Shown: positions 45,647 through 55,586 of the stretch, piece by piece
Position numbering within the stretch: the stretch's first letter is position 1
Layout of the letters: every line of letters starts with the position of its first letter
Assembly: GCF_000801955.1 (NCBI RefSeq)
Contig: NZ_JSZO01000013.1
Span: 124,001-188,000, forward strand
DNA: 64,000 nucleotides
Source of the DNA: Ralstonia sp. A12
GTDB lineage: Bacteria > Pseudomonadota > Gammaproteobacteria > Burkholderiales > Burkholderiaceae
Direction of reading: 5' to 3'
Made by a program: the position numbers and the translations under genes
Notes under the pieces: generated by a model
Told to the model about the DNA's origin: nothing
What the model saw: the letters and a program-made list of their open reading frames with translations, nothing else
Database searches by the model: none

Positions 45647-47152
45647 ATGCTCCGCTCCCGCTTCTCCAACAAGACATTGCGCCGCGTCGGGCTGGTCATC
45701 CTGCTGGCCGCGCCGGTCTGGTACATGGGCAAGATCACCATGGCCAAGCTGGAGATCGGCGGCGCCAGCCCCAACCAGCGCACGCTGGGCGGCGTGGCCT
45801 TTGTCGAGCAGCGCGGCATGGAGCAGATGTGTACCGGCGTGACCGTCACACCGCAGTCGACGTGGTTGATCGGCAGCTACGAAGGTTCGCGCGATGTGGT
45901 GCCCGCGGATGCCCACCCCATCGACATCGATGCGCTGCTGCGCGACAAGGCCGCCACCGACGACGAGCAGACTGGCGCGCGTGGCATGCGCGAGCGGACA
46001 ACCTCCTTTCTCTCGCGCCTGAACGCGCAGGGCCGTTTCGAGCTGGTGGCCACGGTCAGCGGCACCACCTGCCTGCAGGCCAGCGCGGACGGACATACCC
46101 TCTACCTGCTCACGAGCCTGGACCGCCCGGCCCCCGCCAATGGCGAGAGCACGCCGTCGCAGACCGCCGTGTTCCGCAGCGACGATCAGGGCAAGACCTG
46201 GACCTGGCAGCGCGCCGGGCTCATGGATACCAGCCATGTTTCCGCCTGGGCGCTCAAGCTGAGCGGGTTCGGTGCGCAGGAGCTGTGGAGCGTGGACTCG
46301 GGCGACGGTCTGGTCTTCGATGCAGAGGCCCCGGCCGCCGCCGGTACAGACAATGCTGCACAGGGTTCAGACCGTGCGGTGTCGCTGTTCTACTCCAGTG
46401 ACGGCGGCAAGACTGCGCAGCGCGTGCCGGTTACTCAGGCAATGCTGGTCAACGTGGATCACGTGCGTGGCAAGGCGCCGTCGGGCGTGGAGTGGGGCTC
46501 GGGCGCCGAGGCAGTCCAGGGCGAGGTGCATGCGCAGGTCGTGCAGCTCGATGCCCAGCGCGCGGTGCTCTGGGTCTCGCAGCGTTTCCGCTACAGCCGG
46601 CCCGACAGCGCGTACTACGCCGGCGCCATGCTGGTGACCAGCCGCGCTGAACTGCGCCGCGTCGACGGCCACTGGCAGGTGGGCGCACCGCAACGCCTGG
46701 AAGACACCTGGGTCGACACGGTCTACCGCAACCCAGCGGGCCGTGTGATCGGCTTGATCGACCATACCGGCGGCGAGCGCACGCAGGTGGCGCTACTGGA
46801 CACCGCCACCCTGGCCTGGAACGAGCAGGGCAGTCTGCCCACACCGTTCGATCCGCTATCGGCCAGTACGTACACGCGTGGTTTCTGGGCCGGCCAGGAA
46901 ACGCTGGTCGCCAACGTGAGCAGCACGCACAAGGTGCCAAAGTGGATTTACCCCTGGCAGGCGGACGGCGCCCAGATCTCGGGCGATGCGGTGTTCTACT
47001 CGCGCGATTGGGGGCACTCCTGGCATCGCCTGGCGATCAAGGGCTATCTGGGCGTGGCCGGCTTTGACGCTGCCCGTGATGAGGTGTTCTGGTCCAAGGG
47101 CAACTGGTACGAGAGTGCGGACAAGAACGTCTACGGCTATGGGCTACGCTAG
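45647..47152 (+). CDS. Membrane-anchored beta-propeller protein with sialidase-like (BNR) repeats
   Basis: A protein of 501 residues from ATG 45647 (a GTG at 45617 is possible). One N-terminal helix (RVGLVILLAAPVWYMGKITM) then a periplasmic part with Asp-box/BNR motifs: FRSDDQGKTWTWQ, FYSSDGGKTAQRV, FYSRDWGHSWHRL. Such repeats mark six- or seven-bladed propellers; no sialidase catalytic Arg triad is recognisable, so it is likely binding or structural. Starts 74 bases after the previous gene, and a terminator follows. Confidence 0.7.
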   Translation: MLRSRFSNKTLRRVGLVILLAAPVWYMGKITMAKLEIGGASPNQRTLGGVAFVEQRGMEQMCTGVTVTPQSTWLIGSYEGSRDVVPADAHPIDIDALLRDKAATDDEQTGARGMRERTTSFLSRLNAQGRFELVATVSGTTCLQASADGHTLYLLTSLDRPAPANGESTPSQTAVFRSDDQGKTWTWQRAGLMDTSHVSAWALKLSGFGAQELWSVDSGDGLVFDAEAPAAAGTDNAAQGSDRAVSLFYSSDGGKTAQRVPVTQAMLVNVDHVRGKAPSGVEWGSGAEAVQGEVHAQVVQLDAQRAVLWVSQRFRYSRPDSAYYAGAMLVTSRAELRRVDGHWQVGAPQRLEDTWVDTVYRNPAGRVIGLIDHTGGERTQVALLDTATLAWNEQGSLPTPFDPLSASTYTRGFWAGQETLVANVSSTHKVPKWIYPWQADGAQISGDAVFYSRDWGHSWHRLAIKGYLGVAGFDAARDEVFWSKGNWYESADKNVYGYGLR

Positions 47153-47180
47153 TTGTCGTCGCCACGATCGACGGCCATGG

Positions 47181-47208
47181 AAAAAGCCCCGCCTTGCGGG
47201 GTTTTTTT
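47181..47208 (+). terminator. Rho-independent terminator
   Basis: aaaaagccccgccttgcggg followed by gtttttttc: stem ccccgc / gcgggg with an A-run before and T-run after. Confidence 0.9.
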
Positions 47209-47495
47209 CGTTGAACTTGCCGGAGACATTGAACCGGAAGTGCCACACATCGCCGACGCTGCCTTATCGATCTGCATCGCATGTAAAAAAGTGATGTGTA
47301 GTCGCCTCATCGTTGCAACGGCCGTTGGGCGCTGTTTGGGCGACGCTAGCCTGTGGCGGTAACGCAGGTGCTGGCTTCCGCCCCAATTGCGGCACCCTAC
47401 GAGCGTGGCAATTGCGGCTGGCCCGCATTTTTGTGCGGCATACGGAGGAGTATCATCAGCGCCCTGCTCACAACACCCGCCGGGAAGACTCCAAC
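47209..47495 (+). other. Promoter region of the amino acid ABC transporter
   Basis: About 287 bases between the terminator and the binding-protein gene, with no gene that I can support. It should carry the promoter; no clear operator is seen. Confidence 0.4.
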
Positions 47496-48275
47496 ATGCT
47501 GAAAAAGCGCTTCGTCATGGCTGCCGTTGCTGTCCTGACCACCTTCGCCGTGGCACCGCTTGCACAGTCGGCGGAGCCCACCTACACCGTCGGCGCTGGC
47601 GGCACCTACCGCCCGTTCGAGTTCGAAACCCCGCAAAAGGAACTGACGGGCTTCGACGTCGACCTCATCAAGGCCATCGGTAAGGCGGGTGGCTTCAACG
47701 TCAAGCTGATCAGCACGCCGTGGGAAGGCATCTTTGCCACGCTCAACCAGGGCGACCGCGACATCATCATTTCCGGCATCACCATCACCGACCAGCGCAA
47801 GCAGATGGTCGATTTTTCGGCGCCGTACTTTCCGGCCGGACAGGTGATCATCACCGCGCCGAATGCCAAGATCGGTGGCCTGGCCGACCTGAAGAAGCGC
47901 CAGGTCGGCGTGGTGGCCTCGAGCGCGGGTGACATCGCGGTCTCGGAAGAACTTGGCCGCACGAGCACGGCTATCAGGCGCTTCGACAACACGCCGCTGA
48001 TGCTCGAAGAGCTGTACCGCGGCGGTGTCGATGCGGCGGTCGGTGATGTGGGCGTGATCAAGTTCTACATCAAGAGCCACCCGGAGAAGCCGTTCAGCCT
48101 GGTCTCCGACGCGAAGTTCAAGCCGCAGTATTTCGGCATCGCGGTCAAGAAGGGCAACAAGGTGGTGCTCGACCAGATCAACACCGGCCTGAAGAAGGTT
48201 GTTGCTGACGGCACCTACGCCAAGATCTACAAGCAGTGGTTCGACGCGAACGTGCCGACGCTGCCGCAGCAGTAA
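47496..48275 (+). CDS. Polar amino acid ABC transporter, periplasmic binding protein
   Basis: A protein of 259 residues from ATG 47496. Signal FVMAAVAVLTTFAVAPLAQSA, then the type II binding fold: YTVGAGGTYRPFEFETPQKE, LTGFDVDLIKAIGKAGGFNV, TPWEGIFATLNQGDRDIIIS, ITITDQRKQMVDFSAPYF, GVDAAVGDVGVIKFYIKS. This is the histidine/glutamine/cystine (SBP_bac_3) family; the exact ligand is not readable. First gene of an operon with a permease and an ATPase. Confidence 0.92.
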   Translation: MLKKRFVMAAVAVLTTFAVAPLAQSAEPTYTVGAGGTYRPFEFETPQKELTGFDVDLIKAIGKAGGFNVKLISTPWEGIFATLNQGDRDIIISGITITDQRKQMVDFSAPYFPAGQVIITAPNAKIGGLADLKKRQVGVVASSAGDIAVSEELGRTSTAIRRFDNTPLMLEELYRGGVDAAVGDVGVIKFYIKSHPEKPFSLVSDAKFKPQYFGIAVKKGNKVVLDQINTGLKKVVADGTYAKIYKQWFDANVPTLPQQ

Positions 48276-48305
48276 GCGGCGTTCGCTTACCGCACGCGAT
48301 TTCCG

Positions 48306-48325
48306 GAGCCGGCACTGCCGGCTCG
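48306..48325 (+). other. Intercistronic stem-loop
   Basis: gagccggca-ct-gccggctc followed by gtttc, between the binding-protein and permease genes. Such hairpins often stabilise the upstream message and dampen read-through, giving more binding protein than membrane parts. Confidence 0.6.
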
Positions 48326-48360
48326 TTTCATTCTGTTCTTCCGTAAAAGAGGTGGTCCCC

Positions 48361-49110
48361 ATGGGTGGGTTCCAGTGGAACATCATCGGCGAATACCTGC
48401 CGCTCTTCGTCGAGGGCACGCTGATGACGCTCAAGTGCACGGTGATCTGCGTGATTGCCGGCACGTTGCTTGGGCTGGTGCTGGGTGTTGGCCGGCTGGC
48501 CGAGGCGCGTCACGGCTTCACCAAGTATTTTCTGCGCTACGCGGTGCAGTATCCGGTGCGCTTCTATGTCAGCTTCTTCCGCGGCACGCCGCTGTTCGTG
48601 CAGATCCTGCTGATCCACTTTGCGCTGATGCCGGTGCTGATCAACCCGGCGGATGGCCTGATCCTCAGCGGTGATGTGGCGCGGGAAGTGCGCCAGCAAT
48701 ACGGTGCGTTCACGTCGGCGGTGCTCGCCATCTCGCTGAATGCGGGGGCGTATGTGTCGGAGATCTTCCGCGCCGGCATTCAGTCGATCGATCGCGGCCA
48801 ATCGGAGGCGGCACGCTCATTGGGCATGACCTACATGGAGACGTTGCGCCGCGTCGTGCTGCCGCAGGCGTTTCGTCGCATGCTGCCGCCGCTGGGCAAC
48901 AACGCCATCGCCATCGTCAAGGATTCGTCGCTGGCGTCGGCCATCGGCCTGGCGGAACTCGCCTATGCCGCACGCACTGTGTCGGGCGCCTATGCGCGCT
49001 ACTGGGAGCCGTATCTGACGATCTCGCTCATCTATTGGGCGATCACGCTGGTCCTGTCGGCCGGTGTTCAACATCTGGAATCGAGGTACGGCAAAAGTGA
49101 TCGTCGTTAA
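48361..49110 (+). CDS. Polar amino acid ABC transporter, permease
   Basis: A protein of 249 residues. About five membrane segments and the permease EAA-type loop near 155 ([28 protein letters not shown] split across the helix) that docks to the ATPase. N-terminal [20 protein letters not shown] is typical of the HisMQ/GlnP group. A single permease gene implies a homodimer. The ATPase gene overlaps its last 14 bases. Confidence 0.92.
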   Translation: MGGFQWNIIGEYLPLFVEGTLMTLKCTVICVIAGTLLGLVLGVGRLAEARHGFTKYFLRYAVQYPVRFYVSFFRGTPLFVQILLIHFALMPVLINPADGLILSGDVAREVRQQYGAFTSAVLAISLNAGAYVSEIFRAGIQSIDRGQSEAARSLGMTYMETLRRVVLPQAFRRMLPPLGNNAIAIVKDSSLASAIGLAELAYAARTVSGAYARYWEPYLTISLIYWAITLVLSAGVQHLESRYGKSDRR

Positions 49111-49819
49111 CAACCTGCAGAAGCAATACGACAACGCACACGTGCTGCGCGGCATCACATGCCGCATTGAAGAGCGTGAAGTGGTGTGCGTGATCGGCCC
49201 GTCGGGCTCTGGCAAGAGCACCTTCCTGCGCTGCCTGAACGGGCTGGAAACGGTCTCGGGCGGTGAAGTGCTCGTCAACGGTTTCCATGTGGAAGACCCG
49301 AAGACCGACATGAACAAGATGCGCGCCAGCGTGGGCATGGTGTTCCAGCGCTTCAACCTGTTTGCGCACATGTCGGTGCTCGACAACATCGTGCTCGCGC
49401 CGATGCAGGTGCGCCGCATGAAGCGCGACGAAGCCGTGGTGGTGGCCGAGCAACTGCTGCGCAAGGTCGGCCTGCTCGACAAGATCGACGCGTTCCCGAG
49501 CCAGCTCTCGGGTGGTCAGCAACAGCGCGTGGCCATTGCGCGTGCACTGGCCATGTCACCGACCGTGATGCTCTTTGATGAGCCGACCTCTGCGCTGGAC
49601 CCGGAACTCGTGGGCGAGGTCCTGGAGGTCATGAAGTCGCTGGCTGAGGAGGGCATGACGATGGTGGTCGTCACGCACGAAATGGCCTTTGCGCGCGAGG
49701 TGGCCAACCGTGTGTTCTTCATCGATCAGGGCGTGATCATGGAAGAGGGGCCGCCGGAGCAGATCTTTACTGCACCCAAGCATGAGCGCACGCGGGAGTT
49801 TTTGCGCAAGGTGTTGTAG
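49097..49819 (+). CDS. Polar amino acid ABC transporter, ATPase
   Basis: A protein of 240 residues from GTG 49097 (gagg 11 bases upstream; GTG 49064 is an alternative). Walker [11 protein letters not shown]-loop [11 protein letters not shown], signature [15 protein letters not shown], Walker [13 protein letters not shown] and switch His VVVTHEM are all present. Group: GlnQ/HisP. Ends 10 bases before the MFS gene, so that gene is probably in the same operon. Confidence 0.94.
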   Translation: MIVVNNLQKQYDNAHVLRGITCRIEEREVVCVIGPSGSGKSTFLRCLNGLETVSGGEVLVNGFHVEDPKTDMNKMRASVGMVFQRFNLFAHMSVLDNIVLAPMQVRRMKRDEAVVVAEQLLRKVGLLDKIDAFPSQLSGGQQQRVAIARALAMSPTVMLFDEPTSALDPELVGEVLEVMKSLAEEGMTMVVVTHEMAFAREVANRVFFIDQGVIMEEGPPEQIFTAPKHERTREFLRKVL

Positions 49820-49829
49820 GAGCGACCTG

Positions 49830-51098
49830 ATGGAAGCGAACGTAAGCGCATCGCCCGCGGGCACTGGTACCGCGGTGTCGCATCCCATGCAGACATCGGC
49901 CTATGCCTGGAAAGCGTTGGCCGGCTCGACCATCGGCTATGCGATGGACGGGTTCGATCTGCTGATCCTCGGCTTCATGCTGCCGGCCATCAGCGCGGCG
50001 CTGGCCCTGACGCCGAGCCAGTCCGGTGCCCTGGTGACCTGGACGCTGATTGGCGCGGTGGCGGGCGGCATCCTGTTCGGGGCGTTGAGCGACGTGTATG
50101 GCCGCGTGCGCGTGCTGACCTGGACCATCGTGCTTTTCGCGGTGTTCACGGGCCTGTGCGCGCTTGCGCAGGGGTTTGCGGATCTGCTGGTCTACCGCAC
50201 CATCGCCGGCATTGGGCTGGGCGGCGAGTTTGGCATCGGTATGGCGCTGGCGGCTGAGGCGTGGCCCGCGCACAAGCGGGCGCGGGTGTCGTGCTACGTG
50301 GCACTGGGCTGGCAATCGGGCGTGCTGCTGGCCGCATTGCTCACGCCGCTGCTGCTGCCGCTCATTGGCTGGCGCGGCATGTTCGTGCTGGGTATGGCGC
50401 CGGCGTTGGTCGCCTGGGTGTTGCGCAGCAAGCTGCACGAGCCGGAAGTGTTCGTGCGCAATATGGATGCGGCGTGCAAGACCACAGGCAAGAAGCCCAA
50501 TACCTTCAAGCTGCTGGTGGCCGACGCGCGCACCACGCGCACCAGCCTGGGCATCGTGATCCTGTGTGCCGTCCAGAACTTCGGCTACTACGGCATCATG
50601 ATCTGGCTGCCCACCTACCTCAGTAAGACGCTGGGGTTCTCGCTCACCAAGTCCGCGCTGTGGACCTCGGTGACAGTACTGGGGATGATGGTAGGCATCT
50701 TCGTCTTCGGCCATCTGGCCGATCGCATCGGGCGCAAGCCGACCTTCCTGTTCTTCCAGGCCGGTGCCGTGGTCATGGTGCTCACCTATGCGCAGTTGAC
50801 CGACCCGATGACGATGCTGTGGGCCGGCGCCGTCATGGGCTTGTTCGTCAACGGCATGATCGGCGGGTACGGCGCGCTCATCTCCGAGGCCTACCCGACC
50901 GCTGCCCGGGCGACAGCGCAGAACGTGTTGTTCAACATTGGCCGCGCCATCGGCGGGTTTGGTCCGGTGGCGATTGGCAGCCTGGCGGCAGCGTATTCCT
51001 TTCCGGTGGCGATTGCGTTGCTGGCCGGCATCTATGTGCTGGACATGCTGGCGACGTTTTTCTTGGTGCCGGAGCTCAAGGGCGTGGAGTTGGGTTGA
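49830..51098 (+). CDS. MFS transporter (AAHS-like)
   Basis: A protein of 422 residues; aggagcg 4-5 bases before the ATG. Twelve membrane segments with the MFS loop motifs GALSDVYGRVRVLTW (loop 2-3) and GHLADRIGRKPTFL (loop 8-9). TIGYAMDGFDLLILGFMLPA is characteristic of the aromatic/organic acid:H+ symporter group, which carries acids such as benzoates or sialic acid. Substrate unknown; placement right behind an amino acid importer suggests a related organic acid. Confidence 0.88.
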   Translation: MEANVSASPAGTGTAVSHPMQTSAYAWKALAGSTIGYAMDGFDLLILGFMLPAISAALALTPSQSGALVTWTLIGAVAGGILFGALSDVYGRVRVLTWTIVLFAVFTGLCALAQGFADLLVYRTIAGIGLGGEFGIGMALAAEAWPAHKRARVSCYVALGWQSGVLLAALLTPLLLPLIGWRGMFVLGMAPALVAWVLRSKLHEPEVFVRNMDAACKTTGKKPNTFKLLVADARTTRTSLGIVILCAVQNFGYYGIMIWLPTYLSKTLGFSLTKSALWTSVTVLGMMVGIFVFGHLADRIGRKPTFLFFQAGAVVMVLTYAQLTDPMTMLWAGAVMGLFVNGMIGGYGALISEAYPTAARATAQNVLFNIGRAIGGFGPVAIGSLAAAYSFPVAIALLAGIYVLDMLATFFLVPELKGVELG

Positions 51099-51130
51099 GG
51101 GCAGACGGTTTTGGCTTGCGCGTTGCCCAT

Positions 51131-51161
51131 GAAAAAAGCCCCGCAGTGCGGGGCTTTTTCG
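51131..51161. terminator. Bidirectional terminator
   Basis: gaaaaaagccccgcagtgcg gggcttttt-type hairpin: stem aagccccgc / gcggggctt, between convergent MFS and ychF genes. Confidence 0.9.
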
Positions 51162-51175
51162 TTGCGACAGGCTGC

Positions 51176-52270
51176 TTACACGTTGAACAGGAAGTGCAGC
51201 ACATCGCCATCCTTGACGATGTATTCCTTGCCTTCGGCGCGCATCTTGCCGGCTTCCTTAGCGCCTTGTTCACCCTTGAACTGGATGTAGTCGTCGTAGG
51301 AAATCGTCTGGGCGCGGATGAAGCCGCGTTCGAAATCCGTGTGGATGGCCGCAGCCGCGCGCGGGGCCGTGTCGCCAATGTGGATCGTCCAGGCGCGCAC
51401 TTCCTTCACACCAGCCGTGAAGTAGGTCTGCAGGCCCAGCAGCTTGAACGCTGCGCGGATCACGCGGTTCAGGCCCGGCTCTTCCATGCCGATGTCGGCC
51501 AGGAATTCGATCTTGTCGGCGTCGTCCAGGTCAGCGATTTCCGCTTCGATGGCAGCGCACACGGCCACCACCGGCGAATTCGTCTGCGCGGCGTAGTTGC
51601 GCACGGCGTCCAGGTGCGGGTTGTTCTCGAAGCCGTCTTCGCGCACGTTGGCGACGTACATGGTCGGCTTGGCGGTGATCAGGCACAGCGGCTTGATCGT
51701 CGCCCATTCTTCATCGGTCAGGTTCAGGCCGCGCACCGGCTTGGCTTCGTCCAACACCTTCTGGGCTTTTTCCAGCACGGCGACCAGCTTGGCGGCTTCC
51801 TTGTCGTTGCCCGACTTGGCGGCCTTGGTGTAGCGCTGCAGCGCCTTTTCCACCGTACCCAGGTCAGCGAGTGCGAGTTCGGTGTTGATGACTTCGATGT
51901 CGGCGATCGGGTCGACCTTGCCGGCCACGTGGATCACGTTTTCATCTTCGAAGCAGCGCACCACATGGGTGATGGCGTCCGTTTCACGGATGTTGGCGAG
52001 GAACTGGTTGCCCAGGCCTTCACCCTTGGACGCACCTGCCACCAGGCCTGCAATGTCGACGAACTCAACGACCGCCGGCAGCACGCGCTCCGGCTTGACG
52101 ATGTCGGCCAGCGCGGCCAGACGCGCGTCCGGCACTTCCACCACGCCCACGTTGGGCTCGATGGTGCAGAACGGGTAGTTCTCGGCGGCGATGCCGGCTT
52201 TGGTCAGGGCATTGAACAGGGTCGACTTGCCGACGTTCGGCAGACCGACGATGCCGCATTGGAGGCTCAT
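51176..52270 (-). CDS. ychF: Redox-regulated ATPase/GTPase YchF (OLA1 family)
   Basis: A protein of 364 residues, the YchF length. N-terminal P-loop [21 protein letters not shown]2/G3 [18 protein letters not shown] and [20 protein letters not shown], coiled-coil arm (about 130-195), and a C-terminal TGS domain ending [10 protein letters not shown]. YchF binds ATP in preference to GTP and associates with ribosomes. Single gene. Confidence 0.96.
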   Translation of the reverse strand: MSLQCGIVGLPNVGKSTLFNALTKAGIAAENYPFCTIEPNVGVVEVPDARLAALADIVKPERVLPAVVEFVDIAGLVAGASKGEGLGNQFLANIRETDAITHVVRCFEDENVIHVAGKVDPIADIEVINTELALADLGTVEKALQRYTKAAKSGNDKEAAKLVAVLEKAQKVLDEAKPVRGLNLTDEEWATIKPLCLITAKPTMYVANVREDGFENNPHLDAVRNYAAQTNSPVVAVCAAIEAEIADLDDADKIEFLADIGMEEPGLNRVIRAAFKLLGLQTYFTAGVKEVRAWTIHIGDTAPRAAAAIHTDFERGFIRAQTISYDDYIQFKGEQGAKEAGKMRAEGKEYIVKDGDVLHFLFNV

Positions 52271-52399
52271 GGTGAAAAAGGCTCTAAATCAAGGGGTTGC
52301 GTGACGCCGAGGGTGCCGAAGAGAGCGGCGGCAGCACAGCAGAAACAGGGCTGTGCGCGTCGTTCACGGAAAGGCGTGATTGTACCCGACGGGGTCGTT

Positions 52400-53293
52400 C
52401 TAACCTTGGGATGCCGCCTCGGCGCGCTTGCGCTGCGTGCGGCTGGCCAGCACCAGGGCAATGCCGCCGAGGATGGCGGCGGACGCGGTGGCCAGGCGCG
52501 GCGTGAACGGTTCGGCCAGAAACAGCACCGCGCCAAACGCCGCAATGGGCGGCACCGACAGTTGTACCGCCGCCGCGCGGATCGCCGACAACCCCTTGAG
52601 GGCGGCGTACCAGATCACATAGCCGATGCCCGAGGTGATGGCGCCCGAAGCGAGCGCCAGTACGATGCCGCCGGGGCTGACATGTGCGCGGCTGTACAGC
52701 ACCGCACTCAAGGCCAGCGCCATGGGGGCCGCGCGCAGGAAGTTGCCGGCCGTGGCGCCCAGCGGATTGTCGAGCCCGCGGCCGCGCAGCGAATACACGC
52801 CCCAGGCCACGCCGGCCACAGTCATCAGCGCGGCGCCCAGTGGCGTTGGCGCCGTCACGCCGGGGGAGACCAGATAGACCAGCCCGCCCAGCGCCAGCGC
52901 AAAACCCAGCCAGCCAAGCGGCTCGAACCGTTCGCCCGCATAGAGGCCCGCGCCCAGCATGGTGAGCTGCACCGCGCCGAACAGGATCAGCGCGCCCGTG
53001 CCCGCGCTGAGCGTGAGATACGCAAACGAGAAGAACGCGACATAGGCGAAGAGCATGGCCGCCGCCGCCCAATCCACGCGTGCCTGTGGTGCCCGCCTGG
53101 CGCTGATGCGCACGAGAATGGCCAGCGTGATCGCCCCTGAAACCAGGCGGATACTGGAGAAGCTCGCCGCATCGATGGCGGCGTGCTGCAGCGCCAGCCG
53201 GCACAGCAGCGAGTTGGAGGCGAACGCCACCATGGTGATGCTAGTGAGCAGCACCGTGCGCAAGGCGAGTTGGCGGTCGTTGGCTGGGTCCAT
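52400..53293 (-). CDS. EamA-family (DMT superfamily) transporter
   Basis: A protein of 297 residues from ATG 53293 (MDPANDRQLALRTVLLTS). Ten hydrophobic segments in two EamA repeats: ASFSSIRLVSGAITLAILVR, ALILFGAVQLTMLGAGLYAG, YVIWYAALKGLSAIRAAAVQ, PPIAAFGAVLFLAEPFTPRL. Exporter of metabolites or amino acids in most characterised members; substrate unknown. The gene follows the DUF2182 gene at 7 bases on the same strand. Confidence 0.87.
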   Translation of the reverse strand: MDPANDRQLALRTVLLTSITMVAFASNSLLCRLALQHAAIDAASFSSIRLVSGAITLAILVRISARRAPQARVDWAAAAMLFAYVAFFSFAYLTLSAGTGALILFGAVQLTMLGAGLYAGERFEPLGWLGFALALGGLVYLVSPGVTAPTPLGAALMTVAGVAWGVYSLRGRGLDNPLGATAGNFLRAAPMALALSAVLYSRAHVSPGGIVLALASGAITSGIGYVIWYAALKGLSAIRAAAVQLSVPPIAAFGAVLFLAEPFTPRLATASAAILGGIALVLASRTQRKRAEAASQG

Positions 53294-53300
53294 TGCGGCG

Positions 53301-54134
53301 CTATGCAAAAGGCAGGGCGCCCCAGACATGCGGGGCCACCAGCACCGCCGCGCTTGCCAGCAGCGACAGGCCCAGCGGCGCAGACAGCCGCCGTCCCCAT
53401 GAGACGTTCTTCTCGATGGCCATGGTGGCGGCCAGCACCAGCATCCAGCCCAGGCTGCCCGCACCCACCACAAACATCAGCAGCATCAACGCCCAGCAGC
53501 AGCCCACGCAAAAGAGCCCGTGCCGCAGACCCAGCATGAACGCCTGCCGCTGTGGCGCGGGACCGTGCCAATGGCCGATGACGAAGCTCAGCGGCGAGCG
53601 GCACTGATCAAGGCATCGATACTTCAACGCGCTGAACTGGAATGCGCCTGCACCCGCCAGTGTGGCCGCACCAATCAGCCAGCCATGCCAGCCCAGCAAG
53701 GGCACCTGCGCGACTCCGGCGAGCAGCAAGGCATGCAGCCCGTGCGCCAGCAGGCCGAACGCGCTCCAGGCCGCCAGGTAACCCACGCCCAGCAGCGCCA
53801 GCAGGCGTGGGCGATCTGCCCGCCCAGCCACAACACGGTCAAAGGCCTGAAACAGCGGCAGCGTGGTCGGCAGCATCATCGCTAAGATCATCAGCGTCCA
53901 GGCCAGTGCATACAACGCAGCCGGCACGACGACCGAACCGGCTGGCACCACACGGCACAGCCACGCTGCCGGGCCGGAGGCCGTCCAGTCACCGTGATCG
54001 AGATAGCGGCCATACGGGCTACGCGCCCACAGCCACAGCGTGAGCCAGGCAAGCGTCACCAAGCCGGCCAGCACCGGCAGGAAGACACGTTGATGGCGGG
54101 ATGCCGCGACACGCATGGTGGCCGCTGCACTCAC
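53301..54134 (-). CDS. DUF2182 membrane protein
   Basis: A protein of 277 residues with about seven membrane segments. The family signature is visible: MILAMMLPTTLPLFQAFDRV, YLAAWSAFGLLAHGLHAL, FSALKYRCLDQCRSPLSFV and HGLFCVGCCWALMLLMFVVG (paired cysteines), MAIEKNVSWGRRL. No known function; genes of this family commonly sit next to DUF1326 genes, as here (4-base overlap). The conserved Cys and Met suggest metal handling, an inference only. Confidence 0.88.
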   Translation of the reverse strand: MSAAATMRVAASRHQRVFLPVLAGLVTLAWLTLWLWARSPYGRYLDHGDWTASGPAAWLCRVVPAGSVVVPAALYALAWTLMILAMMLPTTLPLFQAFDRVVAGRADRPRLLALLGVGYLAAWSAFGLLAHGLHALLLAGVAQVPLLGWHGWLIGAATLAGAGAFQFSALKYRCLDQCRSPLSFVIGHWHGPAPQRQAFMLGLRHGLFCVGCCWALMLLMFVVGAGSLGWMLVLAATMAIEKNVSWGRRLSAPLGLSLLASAAVLVAPHVWGALPFA

Positions 54135-54733
54135 GCATCAAACAGGAACGTGCTCTGCAGCGCGTTGTGGTTCTGGATGTCGACGTTGATGCCGATGTCT
54201 GCATTCTTCGAGCGGTAGACCGGCGCCTTGCCCACGAACACCGGCGCACCAGGCACGGTGGAGAACACAGTATCGGCCAGCGTGGTTTGCGCGCCACTTG
54301 GGCCAAGGTAGGGTTCGAGTTCGGCGTAGTAATCGGTGCCGATCTTGAGCGTGCCCTTGGCGCCTACGATGTCGAACGTGATCGGCGCGCGCTCGACTGA
54401 GACGACCGTGCCGATCAGCTTGGCCAGATCCGCAATCGGCCCGCCTGCCTGCCCCGTGTACACCTTGAGCAGCGCTTTCTCTTGCGCGTCTGATGCGGAA
54501 TCGTTCACGAAGATCGCCGCGGTCCAGTTGCCTTCCAGGATGTTGCCCGGCACGCGCGCAACGGCGGCGATGGTGCAGCCGGACACGTCGACGCCGTCAA
54601 TCGTGCCCTGGTCCATGTGCCACGCCACGATCGTGTCGCAGACCTTGAAATCGGGGTCTTCGCCGATCCAGCACGGGCATAGGACGCGGCAATTGCAGAC
54701 TTCAAGCAGCCTGCCTTCCAGGTGGTAGCTCAT
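54131..54733 (-). CDS. DUF1326 protein
   Basis: A protein of 200 residues from ATG 54733, with ggaggaaac directly upstream. LLEVCNCRVLCPCWIGEDPD carries the conserved Cys cluster of the family. It continues with HMDQGTIDGVDVSGCTIAAV and ILEGNWTAAIFVNDSASDAQ. No signal peptide. Function unknown; overlap with DUF2182 argues for a joint role. Confidence 0.88.
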   Translation of the reverse strand: MSYHLEGRLLEVCNCRVLCPCWIGEDPDFKVCDTIVAWHMDQGTIDGVDVSGCTIAAVARVPGNILEGNWTAAIFVNDSASDAQEKALLKVYTGQAGGPIADLAKLIGTVVSVERAPITFDIVGAKGTLKIGTDYYAELEPYLGPSGAQTTLADTVFSTVPGAPVFVGKAPVYRSKNADIGINVDIQNHNALQSTFLFDA

Positions 54734-55208
54734 GTTTCCTCCATCCGACGCGGTTGACGATTGCGCGCCACGCGGGGCCATCGGCCCGGTTGGCAGATGT
54801 CGGGGCTGGGCCCGGATGGAGGGTCGGAAACGCGCGGGCAGACGGCCGGCGGTATCGAAGACAAGCGGACTCAAGCGGCCCCGCAGCCCAACTGCGGCGC
54901 GCCATTCTCGAATTCTAGGAAGTCACATTGGGGACGCAAGGCGATTCCCGGCAGGCTGGCGAGGCCCGCTGAAAACGCGTTACGGCGCCGTTACGCGTTA
55001 CGTTCAAAAACGTAACAACTTCGCTGATTTCCCCCGTGTTGATCGGTGCCGGGGAGGGGGTGGGGAAGTCCCGGCCATGTGGCGAAGAGTCAAGCTGGGC
55101 AAGGATCTTCATCTTCCATGTCACCGTGAATGGTAGGTGCCGCCAAGGGCAGGCATACCTATTGCACTGTGTTCCCGCAAACAACAAATCTGCATTGGGG
55201 AGCACAGC
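54734..55208. other. Intergenic region between DUF1326 and fliT
   Basis: About 475 bases with no gene that I can support. It contains ttacgcgttacgttcaaaaacgtaac-like dyad (acgttcaaaaacgt, 55001-55014) that could be an operator. No flagellar sigma-28 promoter is evident before fliT. Confidence 0.4.
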
Positions 55209-55586
55209 ATGTCCTGGACCGTCGCCACCGCCGCCCGCCCGACCCACATGGTCGCCAGCAACGACAGCCTGTTTGCCTGCTATGAGGCCATCGCCACCCT
55301 GTCTGCAGAGATGGTTGTGGCAGCCGAGATGGGCGATTGGGACGGCGTGAGCGCGCTGGAACGCGAGTGCGCGGTCTACATGGAGCGCCTGGGCCACGGC
55401 CAGCGCCCGGCCCTGTTGCCTGACGAGTTGCAACGCAAGCGCGACTTGATGATGCGCATCCTGGCCAACGACGCCCGCGTGCGTGCGCTGGTCTGCCCGC
55501 GCCAGGACGATCTGATGCGCCTGGTGAGCGGTGAGCGCCGTTCCATCGGCGCCCGTCAGGCATACGCCACCGTCTCGTACTACTAA
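55209..55586 (+). CDS. fliT: Flagellar chaperone FliT-like protein
   Basis: A protein of 125 residues from ATG 55209 (ttggggagc upstream). SLFACYEAIATLSAEMVVAA with EMGDWDGVSALERECAVYME, LLPDELQRKRDLMMRILAND and VRALVCPRQDDLMRLV match FliT, which chaperones the filament cap FliD and controls FlhDC. All-helical, no signal. The usual neighbours fliC, fliD and fliS are absent, so this is a lone copy. Confidence 0.8.
   Translation: MSWTVATAARPTHMVASNDSLFACYEAIATLSAEMVVAAEMGDWDGVSALERECAVYMERLGHGQRPALLPDELQRKRDLMMRILANDARVRALVCPRQDDLMRLVSGERRSIGARQAYATVSYY

Noticed and set aside
50660-53140. Very long plus-strand frame across the MFS, ychF and EamA genes
   Set aside because: It spans three well supported genes on both strands and a terminator; composition is that of a shadow frame.
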